A stretch of 64,000 nucleotides of DNA from Micromonospora sp. R77 (GCF_022747945.1 NZ_JALDST010000001.1:930001-994000); one strand, 5' to 3'. Shown: positions 43,109 to 52,359, counted from the first letter of the stretch. Numbers and translations are program-made. Notes: generated by a model from the letters alone, not told the origin.

Positions 43109-43686
43109 GGTTGGTGCGGTGGACGCCGGACGATCTGGTCCGGCGGCTGGACGACGTGGTGGCCGTCTACGGCGAGGCGATGGGTTACCGCGCCGACCTG
43201 CTGGAGGCCCGGCGCGGCTACATCGCCACCCACGTCCGCCGCCCCGGCTTCCGGGCCGTCGCCAGCCTCACCTCCTCCGGCCAGCTGGCCGGCTTCGGGT
43301 ACGGCTATCTCGGCGCCCCCGGGCAGTGGTGGCACGACCAGGTGCACCGGGCGCTCGACGGCACCGCCCGGCGGCGCTGGCTGACCGACTGCTTCGAGGT
43401 GGTGGAGCTGCACGTCCGGCCGCCCGCGCAGGGGCACGGCCTCGGCGCCGGCCAGCTGCGCGCCCTGCTCGGCCTGGCGGAGGGGACGACCACCCTGCTC
43501 TCCACGCCGGAGGCCGACGAGCAGCAGTCCCGGGCGTGGCGGCTCTACCGCCGGTTCGGCTTCGTCGACGTGCTGCGGCACTTCCACTTCCCCGGCGACG
43601 AACGCCCGTTCGGCGTGCTCGGTCGCGACCTGCCGCTGCCCCCGCCCGCCCCGCGAGCGTCCGCCCCGGAACCGGCCGCGCCGTGA
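43105..43686 (+). CDS. GNAT-family N-acetyltransferase
   Basis: 193 residues. The acetyl-CoA-binding core is recognisable from VVELHVRPPAQGHGLGAGQLRALLGLAEG and the terminal beta-alpha unit AWRLYRRFGFVDVLRHFHFPG. It sits in the middle of the carotenoid genes with ATGA/GTGA overlaps on both sides, so its production is tied to them, though a chemical role in the pathway is not evident. The Pro-rich C-terminus appears disordered. Confidence 0.85.
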   Translation: MRLVRWTPDDLVRRLDDVVAVYGEAMGYRADLLEARRGYIATHVRRPGFRAVASLTSSGQLAGFGYGYLGAPGQWWHDQVHRALDGTARRRWLTDCFEVVELHVRPPAQGHGLGAGQLRALLGLAEGTTTLLSTPEADEQQSRAWRLYRRFGFVDVLRHFHFPGDERPFGVLGRDLPLPPPAPRASAPEPAAP

Positions 43687-44537
43687 TCCGACGGCGACTG
43701 CCCTGGGCGCTGCTGGCCGTCCTGATCCTCGCCCAGATCTGCTACCCGCTCACCACCGGCGCCACCCGGGCCGGGCTCACCGTGGCCACCGTCGTCCTCG
43801 GCTACCTGCTCTCGGTCGGGCACGCGCTGGTCACCCGGGGCGTGCGGGCGGCGGGGGCGCTGGTCGCGGTGGCCACCGGGGGTGGCTTCGCGATCGAGGC
43901 GCTCGGGGTGGCCACCGGCTTCCCGTTCGGCAGCTACGACTACTCCGGCGAGCTGGGACCGAAGCTCGCCGGGGTGCCGTTGATCATCCCGCTGGCCTGG
44001 ACCTGGATGGCCTGGCCGGCCTGGCTGGCCGCGGTCCGGCTCACCTCCGGGCCGGCCGGGGAGCGGCGGGCAGTCGGGTGGGTGGACCGGCTCGGCCGGG
44101 TCGCGCTCGGCGCGGTCGGGCTGGCCGCCTGGGACCTCTTCCTCGACCCGCAGATGGTGGCGGAGGGCTACTGGCGGTGGCGGGACGCCGTACCGGCGCT
44201 GCCCGGCCTGCCCGGCATCCCGGTCAGCAACTACCTCGGCTGGCTGCTCTTCGCGGTGCTGCTGATGAGCGCACTGCGTCCCCTCGCCGGCCCGGCCGTG
44301 GACACCGTCGACGGGCGGGACGCGCCGATGTTCGCGCTCTACCTGTGGACGTACCTCTCCAGCGTGCTGGCGCACGCGGTCTTCCTGCGGCTGCCCGCCT
44401 CGGCGGTCTGGGGCGCGGTCGGCATGGCGGTCACCGCCGTACCGCTGGCGGTCGTGCTGCTGCGGGCCCGCCGGGACGACGCGGGTCGGCCCGCGCCGCA
44501 CCGCACACCGCGCCCCGGCGTCGACGCCACCGCATGA
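43683..44537 (+). CDS. cruF: Carotenoid hydratase-like membrane protein CruF (DUF422)
   Basis: 284-residue polytopic protein with about seven helices. Family features: FAIEALGVATGFPFGSYDYS, LAGVPLIIPLAWTWMAWPAW, AWDLFLDPQMVAEGYWRW and GIPVSNYLGWLLFAVLL. CruF-type enzymes add water across the terminal C-1,2 double bond of acyclic carotenoid ends. The GTG start overlaps the GNAT stop, and the stop overlaps the cruG start. The pairing with CruG supports the call. Confidence 0.87.
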   Translation: MIRRRLPWALLAVLILAQICYPLTTGATRAGLTVATVVLGYLLSVGHALVTRGVRAAGALVAVATGGGFAIEALGVATGFPFGSYDYSGELGPKLAGVPLIIPLAWTWMAWPAWLAAVRLTSGPAGERRAVGWVDRLGRVALGAVGLAAWDLFLDPQMVAEGYWRWRDAVPALPGLPGIPVSNYLGWLLFAVLLMSALRPLAGPAVDTVDGRDAPMFALYLWTYLSSVLAHAVFLRLPASAVWGAVGMAVTAVPLAVVLLRARRDDAGRPAPHRTPRPGVDATA

Positions 44538-45659
44538 CCGCCCTGCTCGCCCTGCTGGTCGCGCTGGTCGCGCTCACCGGCCACACCTGGGTCAACGCCA
44601 CCCGCTGGCTGCGCCGCCCCGGCGCCGGCCCGGTGCAGGTGACCGAGCGGGTGGCGGTGCTGCCCGCTGCGCGACGAGGCCGACCGGGTCACCCCGTGCC
44701 TGCGCTCGCTGCTCGCCCAGCAGGGGGTCCGCGACCTGCGGATCGTGGTGCTCGACGACGGTTCCACCGACGGGACGGCCGACGTGGTGCGCGCGGTGGC
44801 CGGCGACGACCCGCGGCTCACCCTGCTCACCGGGGTCGCCCCGCCGCCCGGCTGGCTGGGCAAGCCACACGCCTGCTGGCAGCTCGCCACGCGCACCGAC
44901 CCGGCCGTCGGCGTGCTGGCCTTCGTCGACGCCGACGTGGTGCTCACCCCGTACGCCGTCGCGGCGGCGGTGACCGAACTGCGCGCGGCCGGGGCGACGC
45001 TGCTGTCGCCGTACCCGAGGATCCTGGTGCGGACGGCGGCCGACCGGCTGGTGCAGCCGCTGCTGCAGTGGTTGTGGCTGACCTTCCTGCCGCTGCGCGC
45101 GATGGAGCGCTCGCCACGGCCCTCCCTGGCGGCGGCCGGCGGGCAGTTCCTGCTCGTCGACCGGGCCGGCTACCTGCGGGCCGGCGGGCACGCCTCGGTC
45201 GCCGACAAGGTCCTGGAGGACATCGAGCTGGCCCGCGCGGTCAAGCGCTCCGGGGGCCGGATCGCCCTGGCCGACGGGTCGGCGCTGGCCGCCTGTCGGA
45301 TGTACGAGACGTGGCCGCAGCTGCGCGACGGCTACACCAAGTCGCTCTGGGCCTCCTTCGGGCACCCGGTCGCCGCCGCCGTGGTGGTGACCCTGCTGCT
45401 CCTGCTCTGGACCGCTCCCCCGCTGGTCGCCGTGGGGGCGCTGGCGGCGGGCGCGCCGACGGTCGCCGGGGTGGCGTTCCTCGGCTACCTGCTGGGCGTC
45501 GCCGGACGGGTGGTCAGCGCCCGGGCCACCGGCGGGCGGGCCTGGCCCGACGCGCTGGCCCACCCCGTGTCGGTCGTGGTCCTCGGTTGGCTGACCCTGC
45601 GGTCGTACCATCTGCGGAAGCGGCGGCGCCTGTCCTGGCGCGGCCGCCCGGTCAGCTAG
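44534..45659 (+). CDS. cruG: Carotenoid glycosyltransferase CruG (GT2; apparent frameshift)
   Basis: Membrane-bound family 2 glycosyltransferase. After an N-terminal helix (LLALLVALVALTGHTWVNATRWL) the GT-A domain begins, but the frame breaks near 44665-44675, where VAVL should continue as PLRDEADRVTPCLRSLLAQQG in another frame. Thereafter VVLDDGSTDGTADVV, FVDADVVLTP (DxD) and LEDIELARAVKRSGG are normal, with three C-terminal helices. CruG homologues attach sugar to the hydroxyl made by CruF. The ATG at 44534 overlaps the cruF stop. Confidence 0.86.
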
Positions 45660-45670
45660 GAGGACGTGGC

Positions 45671-47158
45671 ATGGCGCGGATCGTGGTCATCGGCGCCGGC
45701 GTGGGCGGGTTGGCCACCGCCGCCCGGCTGGCCGTCACCGGGCATGAGGTCACCGTCTTCGAACGCGCCGACACCGTCGGCGGCAAGCTCGGCCGGTACG
45801 TCCACGACACGCCGGACGGGGCGTACCACTTCGACACCGGGCCGAGCCTGCTCACCCTGCCCCAGGTGTTCCACGACCTGTTCGAGGCGACCGGCGCGAA
45901 GCTCGACGAGTACCTCGACCTGACGCCGCTGGACCCGATCGTCCGGCACGTCTTCCCCGGCGGCGGGCCCACCCTCGACTCCTGCGCCGACCCGGCCGAG
46001 TTCGCCGCCCGGATCGGTGCCACCCTCGGCGACCGGTCCGCCGCCGACTGGCAGCGGCTGTGGCGCCGCGCCGCCCGGGTGTGGGAGGCCTCGCACCGGG
46101 ACATCCTGCGCCGCCCCATCGACTCCCCCCGGGACCTGGCCGCCCTGGCCTGGCGGCTCGGCGACCTCGCCGCCATCGGCCCCGGCCGCACCCTGCGCGG
46201 GCTGGGCCGCAGCCACCTGTCCGACCCCCGGCTGCGGATGCTGCTCGACCGGTACGCCACCTACACCGGCGCCGACCCGCGCCGCGCCCCGGCCGCCCTG
46301 GTCGCGGTCCCCTACGCCGAACTGGCGTACGGCGGCTGGTACCTGCGCGGCGGGCTGGGCACCCTCGCCGACGCGCTGCTGTCGCGCTGCCTGGACCTGG
46401 GCGTGGTCGTGCAGACCGGCACCACGGTCACCCGGATCGACGCCACGGGCGGCCGGGTGCACGGGGTACGCCTCGCCGGCGTCGCCGCGCCGGTCCCCGC
46501 CGACGCGGTGGTGGCCAACGTCGACGCGCTCACCCTCTACCGGGACCTGCTGCCCAGCCCTCGCCGGCTGGCCGGCCTCGGCGACCGCAGCCTGGCCGGC
46601 TTCGTGTTGCTGCTGGGCGTACGCGGCGACACCGGGCTGGCCCACCACAACGTCTTCTTCCCCCGCGACTACGACGCCGAGTTCGACGCGGTCTTCGGCG
46701 ACCCGGGGCGGGGGATCCGGGCCCGGCCGGCGCTCGACCCGACCGTCTTCGTCACCGTCGCCGACGACCCGTCGGTCCGCCCGGACGGCCACGAGGCGTG
46801 GTTCGTGCTGGTGAACGCCGCCCGTCACGGCACCGCCGCCGGGGCGGTGGACTGGCGCCGGCCGGGGTTGGCCGAGGCGTACGCCGACCGGATCCTCGAC
46901 GTGCTCGCCGAGCGCGGGGTGGACGTCCGGGACCGGCTGGTGTTCCGGGAGATCCGTACCCCGGCCGACCTGGACGCGGCGACCGGCGCCCCCGGCGGGG
47001 CGATCTACGGCACCGCGGGTGGCCTGCTCCGCCCGGCCAACCGGGGCCCGGCGGCCGGGCTGTGGCTGGTCGGCGGCTCCGGCCACCCCGGCGGCGGCCT
47101 CCCCATGGTCACCCTCTCCGCCGAGATCGTCGCCCAGGACATCGGCCCCGCCTGGTGA
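45671..47158 (+). CDS. CrtI-type carotenoid desaturase/oxidoreductase
   Basis: 495-residue FAD enzyme of the phytoene desaturase family. The N-terminal dinucleotide fold is VVIGAGVGGLATAARLAVTGHEVTVFERADTVGGKLG, followed by FDTGPSLLTLPQVF. The C-terminal signature is GLWLVGGSGHPGGGLPMVTLSAEIVAQDI. With CruF/CruG next to it, a CrtD-like 3,4-desaturase acting on hydroxylated acyclic ends is more likely than primary phytoene desaturation; no phytoene synthase is in the window. An AGGAGG site precedes the ATG at 45671. A tandem terminator closes the run. Confidence 0.9.
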   Translation: MARIVVIGAGVGGLATAARLAVTGHEVTVFERADTVGGKLGRYVHDTPDGAYHFDTGPSLLTLPQVFHDLFEATGAKLDEYLDLTPLDPIVRHVFPGGGPTLDSCADPAEFAARIGATLGDRSAADWQRLWRRAARVWEASHRDILRRPIDSPRDLAALAWRLGDLAAIGPGRTLRGLGRSHLSDPRLRMLLDRYATYTGADPRRAPAALVAVPYAELAYGGWYLRGGLGTLADALLSRCLDLGVVVQTGTTVTRIDATGGRVHGVRLAGVAAPVPADAVVANVDALTLYRDLLPSPRRLAGLGDRSLAGFVLLLGVRGDTGLAHHNVFFPRDYDAEFDAVFGDPGRGIRARPALDPTVFVTVADDPSVRPDGHEAWFVLVNAARHGTAAGAVDWRRPGLAEAYADRILDVLAERGVDVRDRLVFREIRTPADLDAATGAPGGAIYGTAGGLLRPANRGPAAGLWLVGGSGHPGGGLPMVTLSAEIVAQDIGPAW

Positions 47159-47195
47159 CCTGACCGCCGCCCCAACCACCCTCCGACACGAAAAG

Positions 47196-47224
47196 AGGCC
47201 CCTCCCGCCCCGGAGGAGGGGCCT
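47196..47224. terminator. Intrinsic terminator after the carotenoid run
   Basis: AGGCCCCTCC (47196-47205) pairs with GGAGGGGCCT (47215-47224) and is followed by TTTTT on the plus strand. CTTTT follows on the minus strand, so it can serve both converging units. Confidence 0.85.
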
Positions 47225-47225
47225 T

Positions 47226-47277
47226 TTTCACGGAAAGAGTGGCCTCCGAGACCCAGGGGGCCACTCTTTCCGTGAAA
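47226..47277. terminator. Second, 19-bp hairpin in tandem
   Basis: TTTCACGGAAAGAGTGGCC (47226-47244) is perfectly inverted at 47259-47277 with a 14-nt loop, one base after the first terminator. Together they insulate the carotenoid genes from the convergent phosphatidyltransferase gene. Confidence 0.75.
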
Positions 47278-47297
47278 CTGCGCGTCCGGCTGAGCGG

Positions 47298-47987
47298 TCA
47301 GCCGGCGTCGAGGAGGGCGCGGCGGACGGCGGAGAGGAGCTGGCCGAGGCCGAAGCCGGCCAGCAGGACCCAGACGGTGGTGGCCATGGTGATCGTGCCG
47401 GCGGTCAGGTCGGTGTCGATCAGGCCGGCGAGCCCGGCGACCAGCAGGCCGACCAGGGCCACGCTGACCCGGGTGGGGCGCTCCCCCACGGTCACCGTGC
47501 CGATCTCCCGCATCCCCGCGGCGACCGCCCGGGCACGGACGTACTCGTGCAGCCAGGACAGGCCACCGGCGGCGGCGACCAGCGCGCCCGGCGCACCGAG
47601 CAGCCAGAACGCGGTCAGCCAGGCGGCCTCGCCGAGCCGGTCGGCGACCGAGTCGTAGACGTAGCCGAGGCGGGTGGTCCGGTTGGTGGCCACCGCCACC
47701 GCGCCGTCGACGCTGTCGGCCACCGCGGCGAGCAGCACGAAGAGCGCGCCGAGGACCGGCCCGTCCCCCGGCCGGCCGACCAGCAGCGGTACGCAGAAGC
47801 AGAGCAGCACCCCGACCACGGTGACGGCGGTCGGGCCGACCCGGAGCCGGCCCAGCACGAAACCGACGTGGTAGGCGAAACGCAGCCAGGCGCGTACCAC
47901 CGGGGCGGCGGCCCGCGGGTCGAACCCGCCGTGCAGTCGCGCCCACGCCGTCGCGTACTGGTCCCAGTTCAGCTGTGTGCCCACCAC
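47298..47987 (-). CDS. CDP-alcohol phosphatidyltransferase family protein
   Basis: 229-residue membrane enzyme with about six helices. The catalytic motif is nearly complete: DSVDGAVAVATN, then G-x3-D-x3-D in LGYVYDSVADRLGE. The arginine usually found two residues after DGxxA is valine here, and the rest (D, D, G, D, D) is kept. Such enzymes join a CDP-alcohol to inositol phosphate, glycerol phosphate or a similar acceptor. The acceptor is unknown. GTG or ATG start at 47987. Confidence 0.85.
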   Translation of the reverse strand: MVGTQLNWDQYATAWARLHGGFDPRAAAPVVRAWLRFAYHVGFVLGRLRVGPTAVTVVGVLLCFCVPLLVGRPGDGPVLGALFVLLAAVADSVDGAVAVATNRTTRLGYVYDSVADRLGEAAWLTAFWLLGAPGALVAAAGGLSWLHEYVRARAVAAGMREIGTVTVGERPTRVSVALVGLLVAGLAGLIDTDLTAGTITMATTVWVLLAGFGLGQLLSAVRRALLDAG

Positions 47988-48033
47988 GGGAACAACCGTA
48001 GAAGGGCGGTGCGGGTGTCGGCGGGACGGGTGG

Positions 48034-48951
48034 TCACACCCGCGCGTCGGCCTGCAGGTGCTGCCAGACCTCCCGGGTCGCGGTGGACCGGTTGAGGGTG
48101 ATGAAGTGGATCCCCGGCACTCCCTCGTCGAGCAGCTTGGCGCACATCTCGCTGGCCTGCTCGATGCCGAGCCGCCGGACCGCCTCCGGGTCGTCGGCCA
48201 CCTGGGCGAACCGCGCGGCCAGGGCGGGCGGGAACGGCGCCCCGGAAAGCTGCACGGACCGCTCGATGGTGCCGATCTGGGTCACCGGCATCACCCCGGC
48301 CAGGATCGGGGTGTCGCAGCCGGCCGCCGCGACCCGGTCCCGCAGCCGCAGGTAGTCGTCGGCGTCGAAGAACATCTGGGTGATCGCGAACTCGGCCCCC
48401 GCCCGGCACTTGCGGACGAAGTGCGCGGTGTCGGTGGCCACGTCCGCCGAGCGCGGATGCTTGTACGGGAAGGCGGCCACCCCGACGCTGAAGTCACCGG
48501 CGTCCCGGACCAGCCGGACCAGGTCCTCGGCGTAGTGCACGCCCTCCGGGTGCGGCACCCACTCGCCGCCCGGGTTGCCCGGCGGGTCGCCCCGCACGGC
48601 GAGCACGTTGCGCACCCCGACGCCGGCCAGCCGGCCGATGACGTGCCGCAGCTCGGCGACCGAGTGGTTGACGGCGGTCAGGTGCGCCATCGGCAGCAGG
48701 GTCGTCTCGGTGGCGATCCGCTCGGTGACCGCGACCGTGGTGTCCCGGGTCGAGCCGCCGGCACCGTAGGTGATCGAGACGAACGAGGGGCGCAAGGACT
48801 CCAGCTCGCGGATCGCCTGCCAGAGCAGCCGCTCGCCCTGGGCCGTCTTGGGCGGGAAGAACTCGAACGAGAAGGTCGGCCGGCGGTCGCGGATCAGCTC
48901 CCCGATTGCCGGTTGGGGATTGGGGAGAACCGAGGGGAGACCGAGCGCCAC
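48034..48951 (-). CDS. metF: 5,10-methylenetetrahydrofolate reductase
   Basis: 305-residue FAD-dependent TIM-barrel enzyme that makes 5-methyltetrahydrofolate for methionine synthesis. Motifs: FSFEFFPPKTAQGERLLW (catalytic Glu region), FVSITYGAGGSTRDTTV, HLTAVNHSVAEL, NVLAVRGDPPG, SVGVAAFPYKHP, FAITQMFFDADDYLRLRD and PGIHFITLNRS. The start is the GTG at 48951. No SAM or B12 riboswitch is recognised upstream; the 218-bp gap to the XRE gene (49170) shows nothing else. Confidence 0.96.
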   Translation of the reverse strand: MALGLPSVLPNPQPAIGELIRDRRPTFSFEFFPPKTAQGERLLWQAIRELESLRPSFVSITYGAGGSTRDTTVAVTERIATETTLLPMAHLTAVNHSVAELRHVIGRLAGVGVRNVLAVRGDPPGNPGGEWVPHPEGVHYAEDLVRLVRDAGDFSVGVAAFPYKHPRSADVATDTAHFVRKCRAGAEFAITQMFFDADDYLRLRDRVAAAGCDTPILAGVMPVTQIGTIERSVQLSGAPFPPALAARFAQVADDPEAVRRLGIEQASEMCAKLLDEGVPGIHFITLNRSTATREVWQHLQADARV

Positions 48952-49169
48952 GCACCGACTCTAGCGGGCATCGCGCGCGGCACCCATGAGCTTCCCAGCC
49001 GGCGGGCACGCGGAGCGTCGTACCCCGGGGGTAGAACGGTGCCAGCGCGGCGGGCGGCCGACGGCCGGTCCCGGGGGCCCGCGCGGGGGTCAGCACGTTC
49101 CGGCGACGCGCCGGTCGGTCCAGCCGGACGGCCGCGTCGTCGCCCGCGCCGAGCCCTCCCGGAGGACCG

Positions 49170-50583
49170 ATGACCCCGTTCCCGCCATCCGGCCCGCGCC
49201 TGCTCGGGCCGTTCCTGGCCGAGCTGCGACTGGCCCGCGGCTGGAGCCAGCAGCGGATCGCCGCCGAGCTCTGCGCCGCCTCCGGGGTGCCCACCCTGAC
49301 CCGGCACGAGGTCTCCCGGTGGGAACGGCAGCTGCGGCTGCCCGGCGACTTCTGGCTGGGCTGGCTCGCCGTCGTGCTCGGCGTGCCCGGCGAGCTGCTC
49401 ACCGACGCGGCGGCCCGCAGCCGCCGGTGGGGTGCTCCGGCGGGAGGGCCGGTCGGCGTCCGGTCCCGCCCCGGGCGGCCTTGCTCGCCCTGGCGCACCG
49501 CTGGCTGGCCGATCCGTCCGGCGTCCCGCTCGGTGGCCCGCCGTGGTGTCCCCTGCCGGGCCCGGACGGGGCGGACCCGGACGGCACCGGTCCCCGGCCC
49601 GGTCCGGCCCGCCCGGCGGCCGAGGAGGTGGCCGAGCTGCGCCGGTGGGACGACCTCTCGGGCGGCGCGGACCTGGCCGGCCACGGCCTGCGCCGGCTGC
49701 GCCGGACCGCCCGGGCGGTCACCGTCGCCGGGCCGGCGGCCGCCGGCGGCTGCTGCCCGTCCTCGCCGAGGCGGCCCAGCTCAGCGGCTGGCTGAGCGCC
49801 GACGCCGGTGACCCGGCCGGCGGGCTGGACGCCTACCGGCTGGCGCTGCGGGCGGCCGGCGTGCCGGTGACCGGGCGCTGGCCGGACACGTGCTCGGCTC
49901 GGCCAGCCACCTGCTCGCCGGCGTCGGCGACGTCGAGGGTGCGCTGACCCTCGCCCGGACCGGGTACGCCGGCTCGCGCGGCGTCGCCTCGCCCGGGCTG
50001 CGGGCGCTGCTGCTGCACCGGGTGGCCCTGGCGGCCGCGCTGGGCGGACGACGACGTGCCGCCCGGCAGGCGCTGACCGCGGCCGGGCGGCTCGGCGCAC
50101 CGGTCCCGGAGCGGGAACCGACCTGGCTCTACTGGCTCGACGACGCGGAGCTGGCCGCGATGACCGGCCGCACGCTGGTCGCGCTCGACCGGCCGGGGCC
50201 GCCGTGCCGTTGCTCGACCCGGTCGCCCGGGGCGGGGCCGCCCGCGCCGCGCGGCCGTCTACGGCGGCTGGCTGGCCCGTGGCCTGCTCCAGCTCGGCGA
50301 GGTCGAGCAGGCCTGCGCGGTGGCCGGCGACGCGCTGCTCGACGCCGTCCGGTCGGGCTCACCCCGGGCGGCCGGCCAGCTCACCGAGGTACGCCGCCGG
50401 CTCGCCGCGCACCACGACGAGCCCGCGGTACGCCGGTACGGCGCGCTGCTCACCGCCGCCCGTCCCTGGCTGCCGGTCGGGGTGAACCGCCCGACCCGAC
50501 CGGCCCGTCGGCAGGGGCCCGGACGGACAGCACGCGCGGCGCGCCGACCCGGCGACACGACGCGACCAACGGGGACCGGCTAG
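49170..50583 (+). pseudogene. XRE-family transcriptional regulator, multiply frameshifted
   Basis: An N-terminal helix-turn-helix (LARGWSQQRIAAELCAASGVPTLTRHEVSRWERQLRLPG, about residues 18-57) starts at the ATG at 49170. The rest, a long helical/TPR-like region (LALAHRWLADPSG; LLPVLAEAAQLSGWLSADAGD; SASHLLAGVGDVEGALTLARTGYAGSRG; GDALLDAVRSGSPRAAGQLTEVRRRLAAHHDEPAVRRY), is spread over all three frames. Breaks fall near 49460, 49745, 49890, 50200 and 50280. Five shifts in 1.4 kb are more than in any neighbour, so either a sequence-error hotspot or true decay. Ten bases before the polyprenyl synthase gene. Confidence 0.7.
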
Positions 50584-50592
50584 CGTCGGGGC

Positions 50593-51675
50593 GTGACCCA
50601 CGCTGCTCCCGTCTCCCCCGTCGACCGCGCCGGCCTGCGCCAGCGGATCGACAAGGCCCTCACCGAGTTCCTCGCCGGCCAGCGCGGCTGGATGGCCGAC
50701 GTCGACGACGCGCTCGCGCCGGTCGCCGAGGCGATCGAGGCCTTCGTGCTCGGCGGCGGGAAGCGTCTGCGCCCCGCCTTCGCGTACTGGGGTTACCGGG
50801 GCGCCGGCGGGGTGGACACGGACCAGGTGGTGACGACCCTCGCGGCGCTGGAGTTCGTCCAGGCCAGTGCCCTGATCCACGATGACCTGATGGACCGCTC
50901 GGACACCCGGCGCGGTGAGCCGGCGGTGCACCGGCGGTTCGCCGCCCGGCACCGCGCCGCCGGCTGGGGCGGCGACCCGGACGGGTTCGGCGACGCGGCC
51001 GCGATCCTCCTCGGCGACCTCTGCCTGGTCTGGTCCGACGAGCTGCTGCACTCCGCCGGCCTCGACCCGGGCACGGTGGCCCGGGCCCGGCCGGTCTTCG
51101 ACGAGATGCGGACCGAGGTGACCGTCGGGCAGTACCTGGACGTGCTGACCCAGGCCACCGGCGACACCTCGCTGGAGCGGGCCGGCAAGGTGGCCCGCTA
51201 CAAGTCGGCGAAGTACACGGTCGAGCGGCCGCTGCTGCTCGGTGCGGCGCTGGCCGACGCGCCAGCCGAGGTGCGGGCGGCGTACTCGGCGTACGGGCTG
51301 CCGCTGGGTGAGGCGTTCCAGCTCCGCGACGACGTGCTGGGCGTCTTCGGCGACCCGGCGCAGACCGGCAAGCCGGCCGGCGACGACCTGCGCGAGGGCA
51401 AGCGGACGTACCTGGTGGCGGCGACGTGGGAGGCGCTCGACGGGGCCGGCCGGGACGTGCTGCTGGGCGGGCTCGGCGATCCGGGGCTGGACGCGGCCGG
51501 GGTGGACCGGCTGCGGGAGCTGATCCGCGGCAGCGGGGCGCTGGACCGTACCGAGCAGCGGATCGGCACGCTCACCGAGAGCGCACTGGCCGCCCTCACC
51601 ACGGTCGACCTGGACACCGAGGCCCGGCAGGCGCTGGTGGACCTGGCCATCGCCGCCACCCGCCGCGCCGACTGA
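50593..51675 (+). CDS. Polyprenyl (geranylgeranyl-type) diphosphate synthase
   Basis: 360-residue all-helical trans-prenyltransferase that extends allylic diphosphates with IPP. The first aspartate-rich motif is ALIHDDLMDRSDTRRGEPAVH near residue 95, the second is FQLRDDVLGVFGDP near 240, with GGGKRLRP for IPP binding near 55 and GDDLREGKRTYL after the second motif. Chain length cannot be fixed from sequence alone, though the residues before the first motif suit a C15-C20 product. It may feed the carotenoid genes 3.4 kb away or quinone/dolichol-type lipids. GTG start. Confidence 0.92.
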   Translation: MTHAAPVSPVDRAGLRQRIDKALTEFLAGQRGWMADVDDALAPVAEAIEAFVLGGGKRLRPAFAYWGYRGAGGVDTDQVVTTLAALEFVQASALIHDDLMDRSDTRRGEPAVHRRFAARHRAAGWGGDPDGFGDAAAILLGDLCLVWSDELLHSAGLDPGTVARARPVFDEMRTEVTVGQYLDVLTQATGDTSLERAGKVARYKSAKYTVERPLLLGAALADAPAEVRAAYSAYGLPLGEAFQLRDDVLGVFGDPAQTGKPAGDDLREGKRTYLVAATWEALDGAGRDVLLGGLGDPGLDAAGVDRLRELIRGSGALDRTEQRIGTLTESALAALTTVDLDTEARQALVDLAIAATRRAD

Positions 51676-51716
51676 CCAGCCCGGTCCCGGCCGGGTCGGT
51701 CCCGTCCGACCCGGCC

Positions 51717-51771
51717 GATCACGGGGTTGGCGGCGTTCCCGAACGCGGGACACGCCGCCAACCCCATGATC
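51717..51771. terminator. 20-bp hairpin between convergent genes, GATCA-bounded
   Basis: GATCACGGGGTTGGCGGCGT (51717-51736) pairs with its inverted copy at 51752-51771 (one mismatch) over a 15-nt loop. It lies between the stops of the polyprenyl synthase and the Rv2175c-like gene. Confidence 0.75.
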
Positions 51772-51805
51772 ACCGCTGGGAGCGGGGTGGGACGGGTGGG
51801 ACGGG

Positions 51806-52195
51806 TCAGAAACCGAGGGCCTGGGCGCGGCGCTTGACCTCGCGGGCGAGGTCGCCGCCGAGGGCGACGGCCGGGGTGCCGGGGAGGCTCGGGTCCTCCT
51901 CGTACAGCCAGCGCAGCGCGGCCTCGTCGTCGTAGCCGGCGTCGGCGAGCAGGTTGAGCACGCCGGGCAGGTGCTTGCGCACGGTCTGGTTGGCCACCAG
52001 GTCGGCCGGGATCCGGCGGACGCCGTCGCGGCGTACCGCGATCACCTCGCGGTCCCGGATCATCTGGTGGACCTTGCTGATCGACAGGTCGAGCCGCTCG
52101 GCGACGTCCGGCAGGGTCAGCCAGGCGGCCGGGTCGGCGGGTCCGGGCAGGTCCGCGCCGGTGGCGGCCTGGTCGGCGGGTACGGAATCGGTCAC
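51806..52195 (-). CDS. Rv2175c-like DNA-binding regulator
   Basis: 129-residue winged-helix/MerR-like protein similar to M. tuberculosis Rv2175c. The HTH region is AWLTLPDVAERLDLSISKVHQMIRDREVIAVRRDGVRRIPADLV, with a C-terminal half LLADAGYDDEAALRWLYEEDPSLPGTP. The start is the GTG at 52195. It is divergent from a PASTA kinase; in mycobacteria Rv2175c is a phosphorylation substrate of PknL, encoded beside it, so a kinase-substrate pair is likely. The threonine-bearing N-terminus is short and Ala/Pro-rich. Confidence 0.9.
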   Translation of the reverse strand: MTDSVPADQAATGADLPGPADPAAWLTLPDVAERLDLSISKVHQMIRDREVIAVRRDGVRRIPADLVANQTVRKHLPGVLNLLADAGYDDEAALRWLYEEDPSLPGTPAVALGGDLAREVKRRAQALGF

Positions 52196-52321
52196 CCGAC
52201 CAGCCTGCCACGTACGGTGGGCGGGCCCGGCAACGGCACCCCCACCGGTCGGCCCGCCGGTCCGGACGGCCGGACGAGCGCGGCGGGACGGAACAGGTCG
52301 CACCCCATCTGTAGCATCCTG

Positions 52322-52351
52322 TTCAACCTTCACCCTCTGGACACATAGACT
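52322..52351 (+). promoter_or_regulatory. Leaderless promoter of the PASTA kinase
   Basis: TTCAAC at 52322-52327, an 18-bp spacer and TAGACT at 52346-52351, with the kinase ATG only 8 bp further on. The transcript should begin at or next to the start codon. An inverted repeat GAACAGG/CCTGTTC (52291-52297, 52318-52324) overlaps the -35 element and could be an operator. Confidence 0.65.
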
Positions 52352-52359
52352 GCCTGCCG

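Noticed and set aside
48952..49169. Gene or riboswitch between metF and the XRE regulator
   Set aside because: No coding frame with a ribosome site and no SAM or B12 riboswitch pattern could be seen; probably only divergent promoters.
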